A stretch of 64,000 nt of DNA, from NCBI GenBank assembly GCA_028564925.1, contig CM053028.1, positions 626,271,380-626,335,379 on the forward strand, in the 5' to 3' direction. This DNA comes from Lithobates sylvaticus (lineage: Eukaryota > Chordata > Amphibia > Anura > Ranidae). The position numbers were made by a program, and so were the translations under genes. Below the pieces are notes generated by a model. It made no database searches, was not told where the DNA came from, and saw only the letters and a program-made list of their open reading frames with translations. The stretch's first letter is position 1. Each line of letters begins with the position of its first letter. Below are positions 52,520 through 62,502 of the stretch, one piece after another.

Positions 52520-53530
52520 AATAGTGTGTGAAGAATGCCCCTTACAATAGTGGTCATTGCAAAAATGCCCCTTACATTGGTGATCAGTGGGAAGAATGCC
52601 CTTTACATTGGTGGTCAGTGGTAGGCATGTCTCTTACATTGGTAATCCAGTGAGAAAATTGCCCCTTACATCAGTGATCAGTGGGTACAATGCCCCTTAC
52701 ATTGGTCATCAGGGGGAAGAATGCTCCTTACATTAGTGATACGTACGAGGAACGCCCCTTACATTGGTGATCAGTGGGAAGAATGCTCCTTACAATAGTG
52801 ATCAATGTGGGAAGAATGCTCCTTACAATAGTGATCAGTGAGAAGAATGCTTGTTACAATAGTGATCAGTGGAAAGAATGCCCCTTACATTGATGATCAG
52901 TGAGTACAATGCCCCTTACATTGGTGATTAGCGTGAAGAATGCTCCTTACAATAATGATCAGTGTGAAGAATGCTCCTTACAATAGTGGTCAGTGGAAAG
53001 AATGCTCCTTACATTGGTGATCAGTGGGAAAAATGCCCCTTACATTGGTGATCAGTGGAAAGAATGCTCCTTACATTGGTGATCAGTGGTAAAAAATAGC
53101 CCTCTTACACTGGGGCCGCTCGTGTGTTCGCGGTAAAGGGTCGCTCGTTTTAGTGGTGCTTTACCACTGTTTAAGTGGAGCTTTTGCACCGCTTTTCGGC
53201 TGGTAGCGGGGCGCTTCTAACCCCAAAAAAGGGGTTTAAAACTGTGTTGCAGTGCTTCTGAAATGCTTTTCAGGCGTTACGGAAGCGCTGCCCATTCATT
53301 GAAGTTTCAAAGATGCTGCGTGCAGAACTTTTTCTAATGTCCTGCAAGCACACCGCCTGGGTGTGAAAGCACCCATTGCAATGGATGGGAGGTAGTTTTC
53401 AGGCGCTTTACAGGCACTATTTCCAGCGCTATAGTGCCTGAAAACTGCTTCAGTGTGAAAGGGGTCTTCCGGGTGATCAGTGGGAAAAATGCTCCTTACA
53501 ATAGTCGTCAGTGGGAAGAATGCTCCTTAC
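52520..53530 (+). repeat. ~41-bp minisatellite, interrupted by a MITE
   Basis: Many copies of 'gaatgccccttacattggtg' followed by 'atcagtgggaa'. Units vary ('ctccttacaatagtg'). A MITE-like insertion lies at about 53105-53475. The array resumes after it at 53474 and fades near 53530. It is not a CRISPR: there are no unique spacers. Confidence 0.9.
53105..53475. mobile_element. MITE inserted in the minisatellite
   Basis: Left 'cttacactggggccgctcgt' and complemented right 'cctttcacactgaagcagtt' form imperfect inverted ends. Inside, 'gcgcttt...caggc' words face each other. The target duplication is not clear because the target is itself repetitive. Confidence 0.6.
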
Positions 53531-53860
53531 CAGTGGCGGCTGGTGAAGTTTTAGGATGGGGGGCGCCAGACCCCGCCCTTTTAACCCCTCTTACTTCTCA
53601 TGAGCCCCATCCCTTAGAGAATCCACCAACTCCATCCACTGTATTCCAGTTCCTTCCACCTATAGTGTCAGGAGTATACAGCTCAGCCTCACTGATCAGG
53701 GTATACAGCTCAGCCTCACAGATCAGGGTATATAGCTCAGCCTCACAGATTAGGGTATACAGCTCAGCCTCACGGATCAAGGTATACAGCTCAGCCTCAC
53801 AGATCAGGGTATACAGCTCAGCCTCACAGATCAGGGTATATAGCCCCCCATCAGTACAGA
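53531..53860 (+). mobile_element. hAT-type left end with internal 27-bp minisatellite
   Basis: CAGTGGCGGCTGGTGAAGT at 53531 is a hAT-like terminus followed by 'ggatggggggcgccagacc'. At 53664-53850, seven copies of 'cagcctcacagatcagggta' plus 'tacagct' form a 27-bp array. The matching right terminus was not found, so the element is truncated. Confidence 0.6.
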
Positions 53861-54374
53861 CCTCTCAGGAATAAACACACCATCAGCACAAACCCCCCCA
53901 ACATCAGCACAGAACCCCCCCCCCCCCCAGGACAAATCACCCCTTCACCATCATATAAATATAATTCAAATAGTACCTGAAAGTGTAATTCTATTCACGG
54001 ACTTGCGCACGTGGAAATCTGAATCAGGTGTAGTGCAATAGCTTCAACGTGCCTCTATATATACTGATAAGATGCTGACATACGTGCATTATCTAAATAA
54101 ACAAAATACCTGAAATATGTAAAAGCAATATTTCTAAGGAAATTTTTTCAATTTGTCAGGATGACATTTCCTGTAGAGTAACTGTGTAATAAAGATCACA
54201 CCCTTCTCCTGAAAGATGTTCGAAAGTAAACATTTTTCTGCTCCTTACATTGAATGTATGACATTTATACTGTAAGTCTAGTAAATCAGCAAATCCCAAA
54301 CCGGGTGGACATAGGATACATTATATGTGAAATTACCAATAGGAGATACATTTTCAGTCCTGTAGCTAAACCGT
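53861..54374. other. Unassigned, no gene
   Basis: A C-run near 53916-53929 and AT-rich DNA. Nothing recognised. Confidence 0.4.
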
Positions 54375-55015
54375 TTAACCACTTAATCCCCCGGAAGAAT
54401 TGGCTGCCCAATGACCGGGCCATTTTTTGCGATTCGGCACTGCGCCGCTTTAACTGACAATTGCACGGTCGTGCGACGCTGTACCCAAACAAAATTGACG
54501 TCCTTTTTTCCCCACAAATAGCTTTCTTTTGGTGGTATTTGATCATCTCTGCGAATTAAATTTTTTGCGCTAAAAACAAAAAAGTGCAATTTTTTTTTTT
54601 TTTATAAAGTGATTTTTTTTTTCTTAGTTTAGGCCAATATGTATTCTTCTACATATTTTTGGTAATACAAATCAAAATAAGCATATAATGATTGGTTTGC
54701 ACAAAAGTTATAGCGTCTACAAAATAGGGGATAGATTTATAGCATTTTTGTTATTATTTTTACTAGTAATGGCGGCAATCTGCGATTTTTATCGGGACTG
54801 CTACATTATGGCGGACACATCAGACACCTTTGACACGTTTTTGGGACCATTTATACAGCGATCAGTGCTATAAAAATGCACTGATTACTGTAAAAATGTC
54901 ACTAGCAGGGAAGGGGTTAACGCTAGGGGGCGATCAAGGGGTTAATTGTGCTCCCTAGTATGTTTCTAACTGTAGGGGGAGGGGACTGACCTAGAGGAAA
55001 TGAGATATTGTGGTT
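54375..55015 (+). mobile_element. TTAA element, copy 5, truncated
   Basis: Begins TTAACCACTTAATCCCCCGG, then the shared 'cgattcggcactgcgccgct', 'ttaactgacaattgcacggt', 'gctttcttttggtggtattt' end. The following part has 'ttatagcgtctac' and 'ggaaggggttaacgctaggg'. The match to copy 2 fades near 55015 without a closing TTAA. Confidence 0.65.
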
Positions 55016-55545
55016 CCCCTGATTTGGTAACGATTGTGCTGGAAAAGTTTGATCTTCATCCATTAATCTGGGACCCCTGAAATTACTATATCAAGCTCAT
55101 TCTGACCCACCAAGTGTATACTTGAGTGTGTCATCCTTTTCTGGTAAGCATTCTGTGCTGCTGGTGGTGGTTGGTGTTTATCACTTGTTGGAATTGATGC
55201 ACTTGGAAAGATTTTCTTATTTGTCACGTATTATTTGGACTGCACCCTGTCCACACTGGACCAGTTACATATTCTGGACTTTATGCACTTTATGTTTAAG
55301 TTCTTGTATTTGCAGAACTATATTTTGATATATGTTTTATGTCAAATATTGTTTAACAGTAAATCACATTGTCACATTTATTTTTCACTTTGTCACTTTC
55401 TGAATTTATTAGCGCTGCCCTTGTTTTTTTTTTTATTTGCATTCTTGATTGTACCTTTTAGTGCCGGCAGCTACACCCAGGGATAGCGCGGTATTTACAT
55501 ATATTATATAATATACTATGCAAAGTAGTTGGAGGGAAGCTTTAG
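55016..55545. other. Unassigned flank of the PLE
   Basis: AT-rich, T-run near 55424. No gene. It may be the tail of another retroelement. Confidence 0.35.
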
Positions 55546-55870
55546 AATATTTGTTGGGCAAGTGAGTGGTGGCAGGTTGGTCTATCACTTCTCACGTATA
55601 TAAATATCAAATTTGTGAGGCCTAGTGTGCATTAACACGGCCAATACCCCAAAGAGAAGTTTAAACAGATAGACATAAAGAGTATATGCATGTGAAAAAA
55701 GATATTTTATTAAGGGCTTTGGGCCCAAAAGTAGATCAATGAATGGGTAAATATACATATAATTGTACAAGGCAGTATATATACATGGTATTCATGTGCG
55801 ACCATAAACATGTACAGAAATGCATAAATTGCACAACAACTTGCGATAATATCGGGGTCTTTCAGGAAAA

Positions 55871-55908
55871 TGCCGACATGTTTCGGACGGACGTCCTTTT
55901 TCAAGGCA
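55871..55908 (-). ncRNA. Degenerate hammerhead-ribozyme fold in PLE-2
   Basis: On the minus strand: TGCC (helix I), TTGAAAA in place of CUGANGA, GGAC/GTCC (helix II), GAAAC, a tiny helix III (AT), GTC, then GGCA closing helix I. The architecture is that of the short-helix-III hammerheads known in PLEs. The first catalytic box has lost several key bases, so cleavage is unlikely. A second identical copy is at 61118-61155. Confidence 0.5.
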
Positions 55909-56559
55909 ATATCTGTTCCTGTGTTTGCTCAATAATACTGTATAAGACAGAGTAGAGTCATTAATATACAACATAATGTATAGATAGGTATAAACCTGTG
56001 AATTACACCGCTCAATGGTAATGGTACTCACTTGCAATATATTTGAAGGGCTTGGAGTAAGCCCAATAATCTTGAGGTACAAGAGTATGGTATCAGTATG
56101 TCCATGCAGTATACAATGGATCTTGTGCTGTTAAAAGCAAACGGCTGCTACACATTTGAAAGGCTGCAAGATCTCCAAGCCATGCAATGAAGGTTTGCAA
56201 TGGCTAGTGGTGCCTGGGCCAAAGATGATAAGTAGCTATAAGGTAAAAGGGAGTGGGTAGAGTACTATTAGTATCGCAACAAAAAATGGGTTGGTGCAAC
56301 ATAAGTTGCAAAAAGTAAGATGTTAATGTTACCTGGTACAGGGAGAGTTTGCGGTATGCTGCAGTGTAGCCAAACGCCGGCAGGAAGGTATAATGCCTAA
56401 TCCCGCCATTGTGGAGGCTAATATAAGGTGTATTGATGAGTGTCAGCTGTGCAAGCCATAGTGAAAGGTAATTGCACTAGACTGTGTGGTGATTGCGGGG
56501 CCAGGTGTGGGGATGGTGGCTGAGAGGCCACATTACAATATCCCCAGTGTTGAGATCTC

Positions 56560-56790
56560 AGATGCGGCGGCGCCGCGCGTCGACACGTCCAAAGGGGCGT
56601 GGCCTCGTGCGGCGTCGGAGCGTCACCGACGCGGGTAGACTTACCCCTCCCCGTGTGCTGGAACGCAAGCGGGGGGGGCGCGTAAGATGGAAAGACGTGC
56701 GCCTCAATGGGTATTTGTGGCGCATGCGCCGTGTGGAATACGCGCATGCGCACAAGGTCTTACCCGCGCCGGGCAGCCAGTAAATCAAGT
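56560..56790 (-). promoter_or_regulatory. CpG-rich block in the PLE 3' part
   Basis: Very GC- and CpG-rich ('gcggcggcgccgcgcgtcga', 'cgcatgcgccgtgtggaata', 'cgcgcatgcgc') in an otherwise AT-rich element. In a head-to-tail array this block would lie upstream of the next unit's ORF1, so it is a good candidate promoter. A second copy is at 61807-62037. Confidence 0.45.
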
Positions 56791-57255
56791 GGAAGCAGGG
56801 AAGCTGGATGCAGTATTAGATGGGTGTAATATAAGAGAGTATAACACTATGAATACATTACAACTGCATTTGGTATGTTAGACATAGTGTTTTCAGCGAG
56901 TGAGTCACAATTACCATGGAGATGGATAAGAGGCCCCCTGGTGGACAGAGACAAACACGGCATTTAGAATAGCAGAAACAACAATATTCATATATTTGCA
57001 AAAAGTAATAAGAACATATGTGTATATAAGATATATTGGTATCATTGAGTTAGTATAGATGTAGAGACATTGCAAACAATACAGTAAGTAAACATGATGA
57101 AACATGGTGTGAACATGTTTGCAAAACATTATGACAGATACATTCTTATTGAAACAGAGCAGGATGACCATGATATAGGTATATAGTTAAACCAGGTGGA
57201 GAAGGGGTTCCAGAGGACATAGTACTCGGGGAGCCCATCTCATAACCTGTAGAAA

Positions 57256-59688
57256 TTATAGATCAAGTTCACATACCCCTGATTCAAAGCCCTCAAGATA
57301 GGGCTTAAAATTGAATGCCTCGTTGAGGCCAGGGGGGGATGTGGCGTTGAGGTGGAAAATCCATTTGAGCTCACTTTGAAGTAGGGATTTGTTATAGTCG
57401 CCCCCTCGATTGGGTGGGGGAATGTGATCAAGTGCTCTGAATGTGATCTGAGGGGTTGAGTCCTGGTGCACTATTGCACAGTGTCGCCCTAGGGGGAGGT
57501 CAGGGTCTTTTTGGTTAATACTAAGGATGTGTCGATAGATGCGTTTCCAAAAGGGAAGTTTGGTTTTCCCAACATAAAAACACCCACACTCGCACTCTAG
57601 TAGGTAGACAATGCCGACTGAGCGGCAATTGACAAAATGTTGGGGGAAGAAGGGTTGTCCATTGGGTAAGGTGTTGGATCTGTTGGATTTGGATAGGTAC
57701 TTGCAGTATCTACATTTGCCACAAGGGAATGTCCCCTTTGTTTGTTTTTGTAAATAGCTGACAGGAGTATATTCACTTCTGATTAATTTATCACGAAGGG
57801 AAGGGGCTCGTCTATAAGTAAGTAAAGGGTGTGCCGGTACAAATGGAGACAGTGAGTGATCTGTGGTTAAAATGTACCAATGTTTCTCTAAGATCTGCGT
57901 GATGGAGGAATGTTGTTCGCAGAAATTAGTAATGATTCGCAGTGGGGTTTGTTTGGCTTGTGGTTTGGAAGGGAAAAGTAGGGAGTTACGTTTTTTTGAT
58001 TTTGCTTTTTTGTATGCAATTTTCAAAATTTTAGGTGGGTATCCTCGTTCTAACAACCTATTTCGTAGGACCGAGGCCTCATTTTCAAAGGAGGCCTCGG
58101 TTGAGCAGTTGCGGCGGGCACGAAGGTATTGGGCATATGGAATAGAATTGAGGAGAGGTTCCGGGTGGAAGCTGGAGGCAGCAAGAATGGTGTTACCTGC
58201 AGTAGGTTTGCGGTATAGGTGACTTTGGATATGGCCTTCGGAGTCTTTTATAAGGTTAAGGTCTAAAAAACAAATGGAAGTGGGGCTAGAAGTCATAGTA
58301 AATCTCAAATTTAGCTGATTGGCAGTATTCAAATAGGTCAAAAAATCTTGTAGGATTTGGTTGGATCCCTGCCAGACAATGAAGATATCGTCGATATATC
58401 GGCGAAAAGTGACAATATGTTTAGTGTACATGTTGGCAGAGGGGTCTGAAAATAGAAGACGTTCCCACTCCCCCAAGTACAGATTGGCGTAGGCCGGTGC
58501 GCAACAAGTGCCCATGGCCACGCCCTGTACTTGGAGGTAGTGGGAACCATCAAATGAAAAAAAGTTATTGTTAAGAATAAAATTTAAAGCATTTATGATA
58601 AATGTGGAAAGGTCAGAGGAGTATAAGGAGGAAGTAGTGAGTATATGTCGAATGGCAGAGAGTCCTAGGGTATGAGGGATCGAACTGTATAGTGCCTCGA
58701 CATCGATCGCGACAAGTAAGGTGTCGGGACCAATGGTTAGGGAGGACAAGCTTTGTAAAAGATGAGTGGTGTCTCTTATATATGAGGGAAGTTGGATAAC
58801 AAGGGGTTGCAGTAGTTTATCAATATAGCGGCTAAGGTTATCTGTAAGAGAGCCTCTTCCGGAAACTATGGGCCTGCCTGGTGGTCTGGGAAGGTTTTTG
58901 TGCACCTTAGGGAGTGCATAAAACGTCGCTATACGTGGAAATTTAGTTCTAACATAATCACTGGTGTTTTTGTCTAATACCCCTTGAGTGGTGGCGGAGT
59001 CTATGAGTGTGTATAATTGTTGTTGTGCTGAAGAAATGAAAGATATGGAGATCTTTTTGTACCATTCCTTGTTCTGGAGGATATCATGGCACATTTGAGT
59101 ATAGTGGTCCCTATCCAGTATAACAATGTTTCCGCCTTTGTCGGCGGGTTTTATTATTATCGTGGAATTAGTTTTGAGATTTTGAAGGGCAAGGTATTGG
59201 TTGTATGAGAAGTTTCTTGCCTTAGATCGGTTGGGATAAATTTTTAAGTTACGGATTTCCCGTGTAACTGCCTGCAAAAATAGTGCAGCTCGGGGGTTGG
59301 TGCTGGGGGGTGGGTAGAAACTAGATTTCTTTTTTATGGTAATTTTAGGGGGTGGGTGTGATGGAGTGAGAGGATTGTCCTCAGTGCTGGCTAAGAGAGT
59401 GTCAAGATCAAGAGTATCTATTAAGTTGGAATTGTCACTTTCATCCAAGAGTTCGGTTAACTGTTGGAGGGCCGTGGTTTCCGCTGCAGAGTGTAGAAGC
59501 GAATCAGAAAAAGGATTGGGTGTGTATATGCTGTGTAATAACAGTTTGCGAATAAACAAATGAATGTCTTTAATGACAGTGAATTTGTCTATGTGAGATA
59601 CAGGGCAAAAGGTGAGTCCCTTTTCAAGGACAGAAATTTCATGCTTGGTGAGTGAGTGTTTAGAAAGGTTGATGATATTACTAGACAC
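57256..59688 (-). CDS. PLE-2 ORF2: reverse transcriptase + GIY-YIG endonuclease
   Basis: 810 codons counted from a GTG at 59688; no ATG is near the start. An N-terminal region (1-165) is followed by the Penelope-type RT: 'KPADKGGNIVILD' (180-192), 'YALPKVHKNLPRPPGRPIVS' (257-276), first catalytic Asp in 'VAIDVEALYSSIPH' (~329), '[15 protein letters not shown]' (389-403) and 'RYIDDIFIVW' (430-439) with the metal-binding DD. A linker follows with a CxxCxxC-type cluster 'CGKCRYC' (656-662). Last is the GIY-YIG nuclease 'GIVYLLECECGCFYVGKTK' (692-710) with a downstream arginine and 'GRH'. The nuclease nicks the target and the RT copies the RNA. The frame is open upstream to about 59768 and overlaps ORF1 in the -1 frame, so it may be made by frameshift or non-AUG start. 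Confidence 0.93.
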   Translation of the reverse strand: MSSNIINLSKHSLTKHEISVLEKGLTFCPVSHIDKFTVIKDIHLFIRKLLLHSIYTPNPFSDSLLHSAAETTALQQLTELLDESDNSNLIDTLDLDTLLASTEDNPLTPSHPPPKITIKKKSSFYPPPSTNPRAALFLQAVTREIRNLKIYPNRSKARNFSYNQYLALQNLKTNSTIIIKPADKGGNIVILDRDHYTQMCHDILQNKEWYKKISISFISSAQQQLYTLIDSATTQGVLDKNTSDYVRTKFPRIATFYALPKVHKNLPRPPGRPIVSGRGSLTDNLSRYIDKLLQPLVIQLPSYIRDTTHLLQSLSSLTIGPDTLLVAIDVEALYSSIPHTLGLSAIRHILTTSSLYSSDLSTFIINALNFILNNNFFSFDGSHYLQVQGVAMGTCCAPAYANLYLGEWERLLFSDPSANMYTKHIVTFRRYIDDIFIVWQGSNQILQDFLTYLNTANQLNLRFTMTSSPTSICFLDLNLIKDSEGHIQSHLYRKPTAGNTILAASSFHPEPLLNSIPYAQYLRARRNCSTEASFENEASVLRNRLLERGYPPKILKIAYKKAKSKKRNSLLFPSKPQAKQTPLRIITNFCEQHSSITQILEKHWYILTTDHSLSPFVPAHPLLTYRRAPSLRDKLIRSEYTPVSYLQKQTKGTFPCGKCRYCKYLSKSNRSNTLPNGQPFFPQHFVNCRSVGIVYLLECECGCFYVGKTKLPFWKRIYRHILSINQKDPDLPLGRHCAIVHQDSTPQITFRALDHIPPPNRGGDYNKSLLQSELKWIFHLNATSPPGLNEAFNFKPYLEGFESGVCELDL

Positions 59689-59693
59689 TGGGG

Positions 59694-60584
59694 TTATCTT
59701 GGTGTTCTTTTTGGTTGATAAGTGTTGTTGTGTTGAATTCTTTGTGAAGCTCGCATGAGGTCTAAAAAATCAAAGTGTTGGGAGGATGAAGGTAAAGAGT
59801 GTGATCTGGAGGTCTTCGAGGACGAGGAAGCAGCCGACGGATCTCTGGCCGGTGAGTCGTCGGCAGGTCCCTCGGGATCGGAGACCTCGTCACTGGAAAG
59901 GTTGGGTGTGCGGCCTCTTTTTGGATTGCGTGGGCCTCGTGTGAGATGGGGTTTGGGTGCAACATGTGAATTGTCTGTGTTGCGATCGGCAGCATATTTG
60001 GGAGGTGTAGGTTTAGAGGCGAAGCGTGCTGGAGCTGGTGGGCGTGCAGCACGGTTGGCCTCGTTCCATTTGTAGGCTCTTTCCTCTTGGAAAGCTTTTT
60101 TGTCGCGGAAGAATTTTTTGTCCTTCTGCGTCAAAGTGTCATGATTAAATTTATCAAAACGTTTTTTGAGTTGGAGATCAAGTGTTTTATATAGTGGATG
60201 ATCTAGGAATTGTGCTAGCTGAGTATTTAGTGATGCTAATTTGGCATCAAGGACGGACATCTGTGTCTCATATTGTTGTATCAAAAGTTTCATCAAATCA
60301 ATGGAACATTGTTTGAGGACACCCTCCCAGGCCTGCTTGAAGTCTGGGGGGATGTCCTGAAATGTGGGAAAAATTTGGACCCTGAGTCCGAAGGGGTTAA
60401 TACTGTGGGCAATGTAGTCCTTGAAGGACTTGATGTGCCAGAAAAGGGAAGCTTTTTTCTGGACAGTATGTGTAAGGTTAAGGAAAACAAATCGTAATTG
60501 GGATTCAATGAATTCATTAGATTGAAATTGCTGTAAAGTGCTAGTCATGCGGGTCTCCCAATCCTCCCCAAGGAAGATTGCCAT
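59694..60584 (-). CDS. PLE-2 ORF1, unknown function
   Basis: 296 aa from the ATG at 60584. Residues ~1-150 look helical, with alternating hydrophobic and charged residues ('LLIQQYETQMSVLDAKLASL' is coiled-coil-like). The middle (~165-215) is lysine- and arginine-rich ('KDKKFFRDKKAFQEERAYKW'). The C-terminal third is low-complexity, rich in P, S, D and R. I recognise no zinc knuckle or catalytic motif. By position it could bind the element RNA, as ORF1 proteins of other retroelements do. That is inference. Its stop lies inside the open region of ORF2, which is in the -1 frame. Confidence 0.75.
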   Translation of the reverse strand: MAIFLGEDWETRMTSTLQQFQSNEFIESQLRFVFLNLTHTVQKKASLFWHIKSFKDYIAHSINPFGLRVQIFPTFQDIPPDFKQAWEGVLKQCSIDLMKLLIQQYETQMSVLDAKLASLNTQLAQFLDHPLYKTLDLQLKKRFDKFNHDTLTQKDKKFFRDKKAFQEERAYKWNEANRAARPPAPARFASKPTPPKYAADRNTDNSHVAPKPHLTRGPRNPKRGRTPNLSSDEVSDPEGPADDSPARDPSAASSSSKTSRSHSLPSSSQHFDFLDLMRASQRIQHNNTYQPKRTPR

Positions 60585-61117
60585 GATGGTTAGGGGGATA
60601 CTATGAGGGTGATAATCACAAAACCAGGTTAAAGGTAATAGTGGTCATAGAGTACAGGACAAAAGTCAAAAACTCGTATTTACGTCAGGTCACATATATA
60701 GACATGAATATGAAATGAGGTAAGGAGTGCCAGCAGTCACTTGCTCAGGTAGGGGTTTTATTTATGGCTTGACCATAAGCAAATCAAAATACAATATTTG
60801 TTGGGCAAGTGAGTGGTGGCAGGTTGGTCTATCACTTCTCACGTATATAAATATCAAATTTGTGAGGCCTAGTGTGCATTAACACGGCCAATACCCCAAA
60901 GAGAAGTTTAAACAGATAGACATAAAGAGTATATGCATGTGAAAAAAGATATTTTATTAAGGGCTTTGGGCCCAAAAGTAGATCAATGAATGGGTAAATA
61001 TACATATAATTGTACAAGGCAGTATATATACATGGTATTCATGTGCGACCATAAACATGTACAGAAATGCATAAATTGCACAACAACTTGCGATAATATC
61101 GGGGTCTTTCAGGAAAA

Positions 61118-61155
61118 TGCCGACATGTTTCGGACGGACGTCCTTTTTCAAGGCA
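61118..61155 (-). ncRNA. Degenerate hammerhead fold, second PLE unit
   Basis: Same sequence as 55871-55908, shifted by 5247 bp. It lies 326 bp from the junction of the two units. Confidence 0.5.
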
Positions 61156-61806
61156 ATATCTGTTCCTGTGTTTGCTCAATAATACTGTATAAGACAGAGT
61201 AGAGTCATTAATATACAACATAATGTATAGATAGGTATAAACCTGTGAATTACACCGCTCAATGGTAATGGTACTCACTTGCAATATATTTGAAGGGCTT
61301 GGAGTAAGCCCAATAATCTTGAGGTACAAGAGTATGGTATCAGTATGTCCATGCAGTATACAATGGATCTTGTGCTGTTAAAAGCAAACGGCTGCTACAC
61401 ATTTGAAAGGCTGCAAGATCTCCAAGCCATGCAATGAAGGTTTGCAATGGCTAGTGGTGCCTGGGCCAAAGATGATAAGTAGCTATAAGGTAAAAGGGAG
61501 TGGGTAGAGTACTATTAGTATCGCAACAAAAAATGGGTTGGTGCAACATAAGTTGCAAAAAGTAAGATGTTAATGTTACCTGGTACAGGGAGAGTTTGCG
61601 GTATGCTGCAGTGTAGCCAAACGCCGGCAGGAAGGTATAATGCCTAATCCCGCCATTGTGGAGGCTAATATAAGGTGTATTGATGAGTGTCAGCTGTGCA
61701 AGCCATAGTGAAAGGTAATTGCACTAGACTGTGTGGTGATTGCGGGGCCAGGTGTGGGGATGGTGGCTGAGAGGCCACATTACAATATCCCCAGTGTTGA
61801 GATCTC

Positions 61807-62037
61807 AGATGCGGCGGCGCCGCGCGTCGACACGTCCAAAGGGGCGTGGCCTCGTGCGGCGTCGGAGCGTCACCGACGCGGGTAGACTTACCCCTCCCCG
61901 TGTGCTGGAACGCAAGCGGGGGGGGCGCGTAAGATGGAAAGACGTGCGCCTCAATGGGTATTTGTGGCGCATGCGCCGTGTGGAATACGCGCATGCGCAC
62001 AAGGTCTTACCCGCGCCGGGCAGCCAGTAAATCAAGT
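61807..62037 (-). promoter_or_regulatory. CpG-rich block of PLE-3, upstream of PLE-2
   Basis: Copy of 56560-56790. Read on the minus strand it precedes the PLE-2 ORF1 by about 1.2 kb, the position a pseudo-LTR promoter would need. Confidence 0.45.
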
Positions 62038-62502
62038 GGAAGCAGGGAAGCTGGATGCAGTATTAGATGGGTGTAATATAAGAGAGTATAACACTATGAA
62101 TACATTACAACTGCATTTGGTATGTTAGACATAGTATTTTCAGCGAGTGAGTCACAATTACCATGGAGATGGATAAGAGGCCCCCTGGTGGACAGAGACA
62201 AACACGGCATTTAGAATAGCAGAAACAACAATATTCATATATTTGCAAAAAGTAATAAGAACATATGTGTATATAAGATATATTGGTATCATTGAGTTAG
62301 TATAGATGTAGAGACATTGCAAACAATACAGTAAGTAAACATGATGAAACATGGTGTGAACATGTTTGCAAAACATTATGACAGATACATTCTTATTGAA
62401 ACAGAGCAGGATGACCATGATATAGGTATATAGTTAAACCAGGTGGAGAAGGGGTTCCAGAGGACATAGTACTCGGGGAGCCCATCTCATAACCTGTAGA
62501 AA

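Larger units (their letters stand above)
52307..53530 (+). mobile_element. TTAA element, copy 4, sharing its TTAA with copy 3
   Basis: Begins TTAACCACTTCAGCCCTGG, using the same TTAA that closes copy 3. It continues 'accaattggcagcc', 'ttaactgacaattgcgcggt', 'gctttcttttggtggtattt', the same conserved end as the right end of copy 2 (complemented). From ~52520 it turns into a minisatellite. The far end was not found. Confidence 0.7.
55546..60792 (-). mobile_element. Penelope-like element (PLE-2), full unit, looks intact
   Basis: A 5247-bp unit on the minus strand: a short 5' leader (60792-60585), ORF1 (60584-59694), ORF2 with RT and GIY-YIG nuclease (59688-57256), then a 1.7-kb non-coding 3' part. 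That part holds a CpG-rich block (56560-56790) and a degenerate hammerhead fold (55871-55908). The same sequence starts again at 60793, so two units stand head to tail. PLEs typically occur in such tandem arrangements, and the repeated part is called a pseudo-LTR. The two main frames are free of stops, so it is very young. Subfamily (Neptune/Poseidon-type) is not resolved. Confidence 0.88.

Noticed and set aside
52520-53530. CRISPR-like array
   Set aside because: Regular repeats, but the 'spacers' are repeats too; it is a minisatellite in an animal genome.
53434-53874. 146-codon frame with repeated 'YSSASQIRV'
   Set aside because: Translation of a 27-bp minisatellite.
57256-59688. Host gene with a GIY-YIG domain
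   Set aside because: The Penelope-type RT in the same frame and the tandem unit structure show it is a mobile element.
59755-60075. 106-codon plus-strand frame opposite PLE ORF1
   Set aside because: Shadow of the low-complexity ORF1 tail on the other strand.
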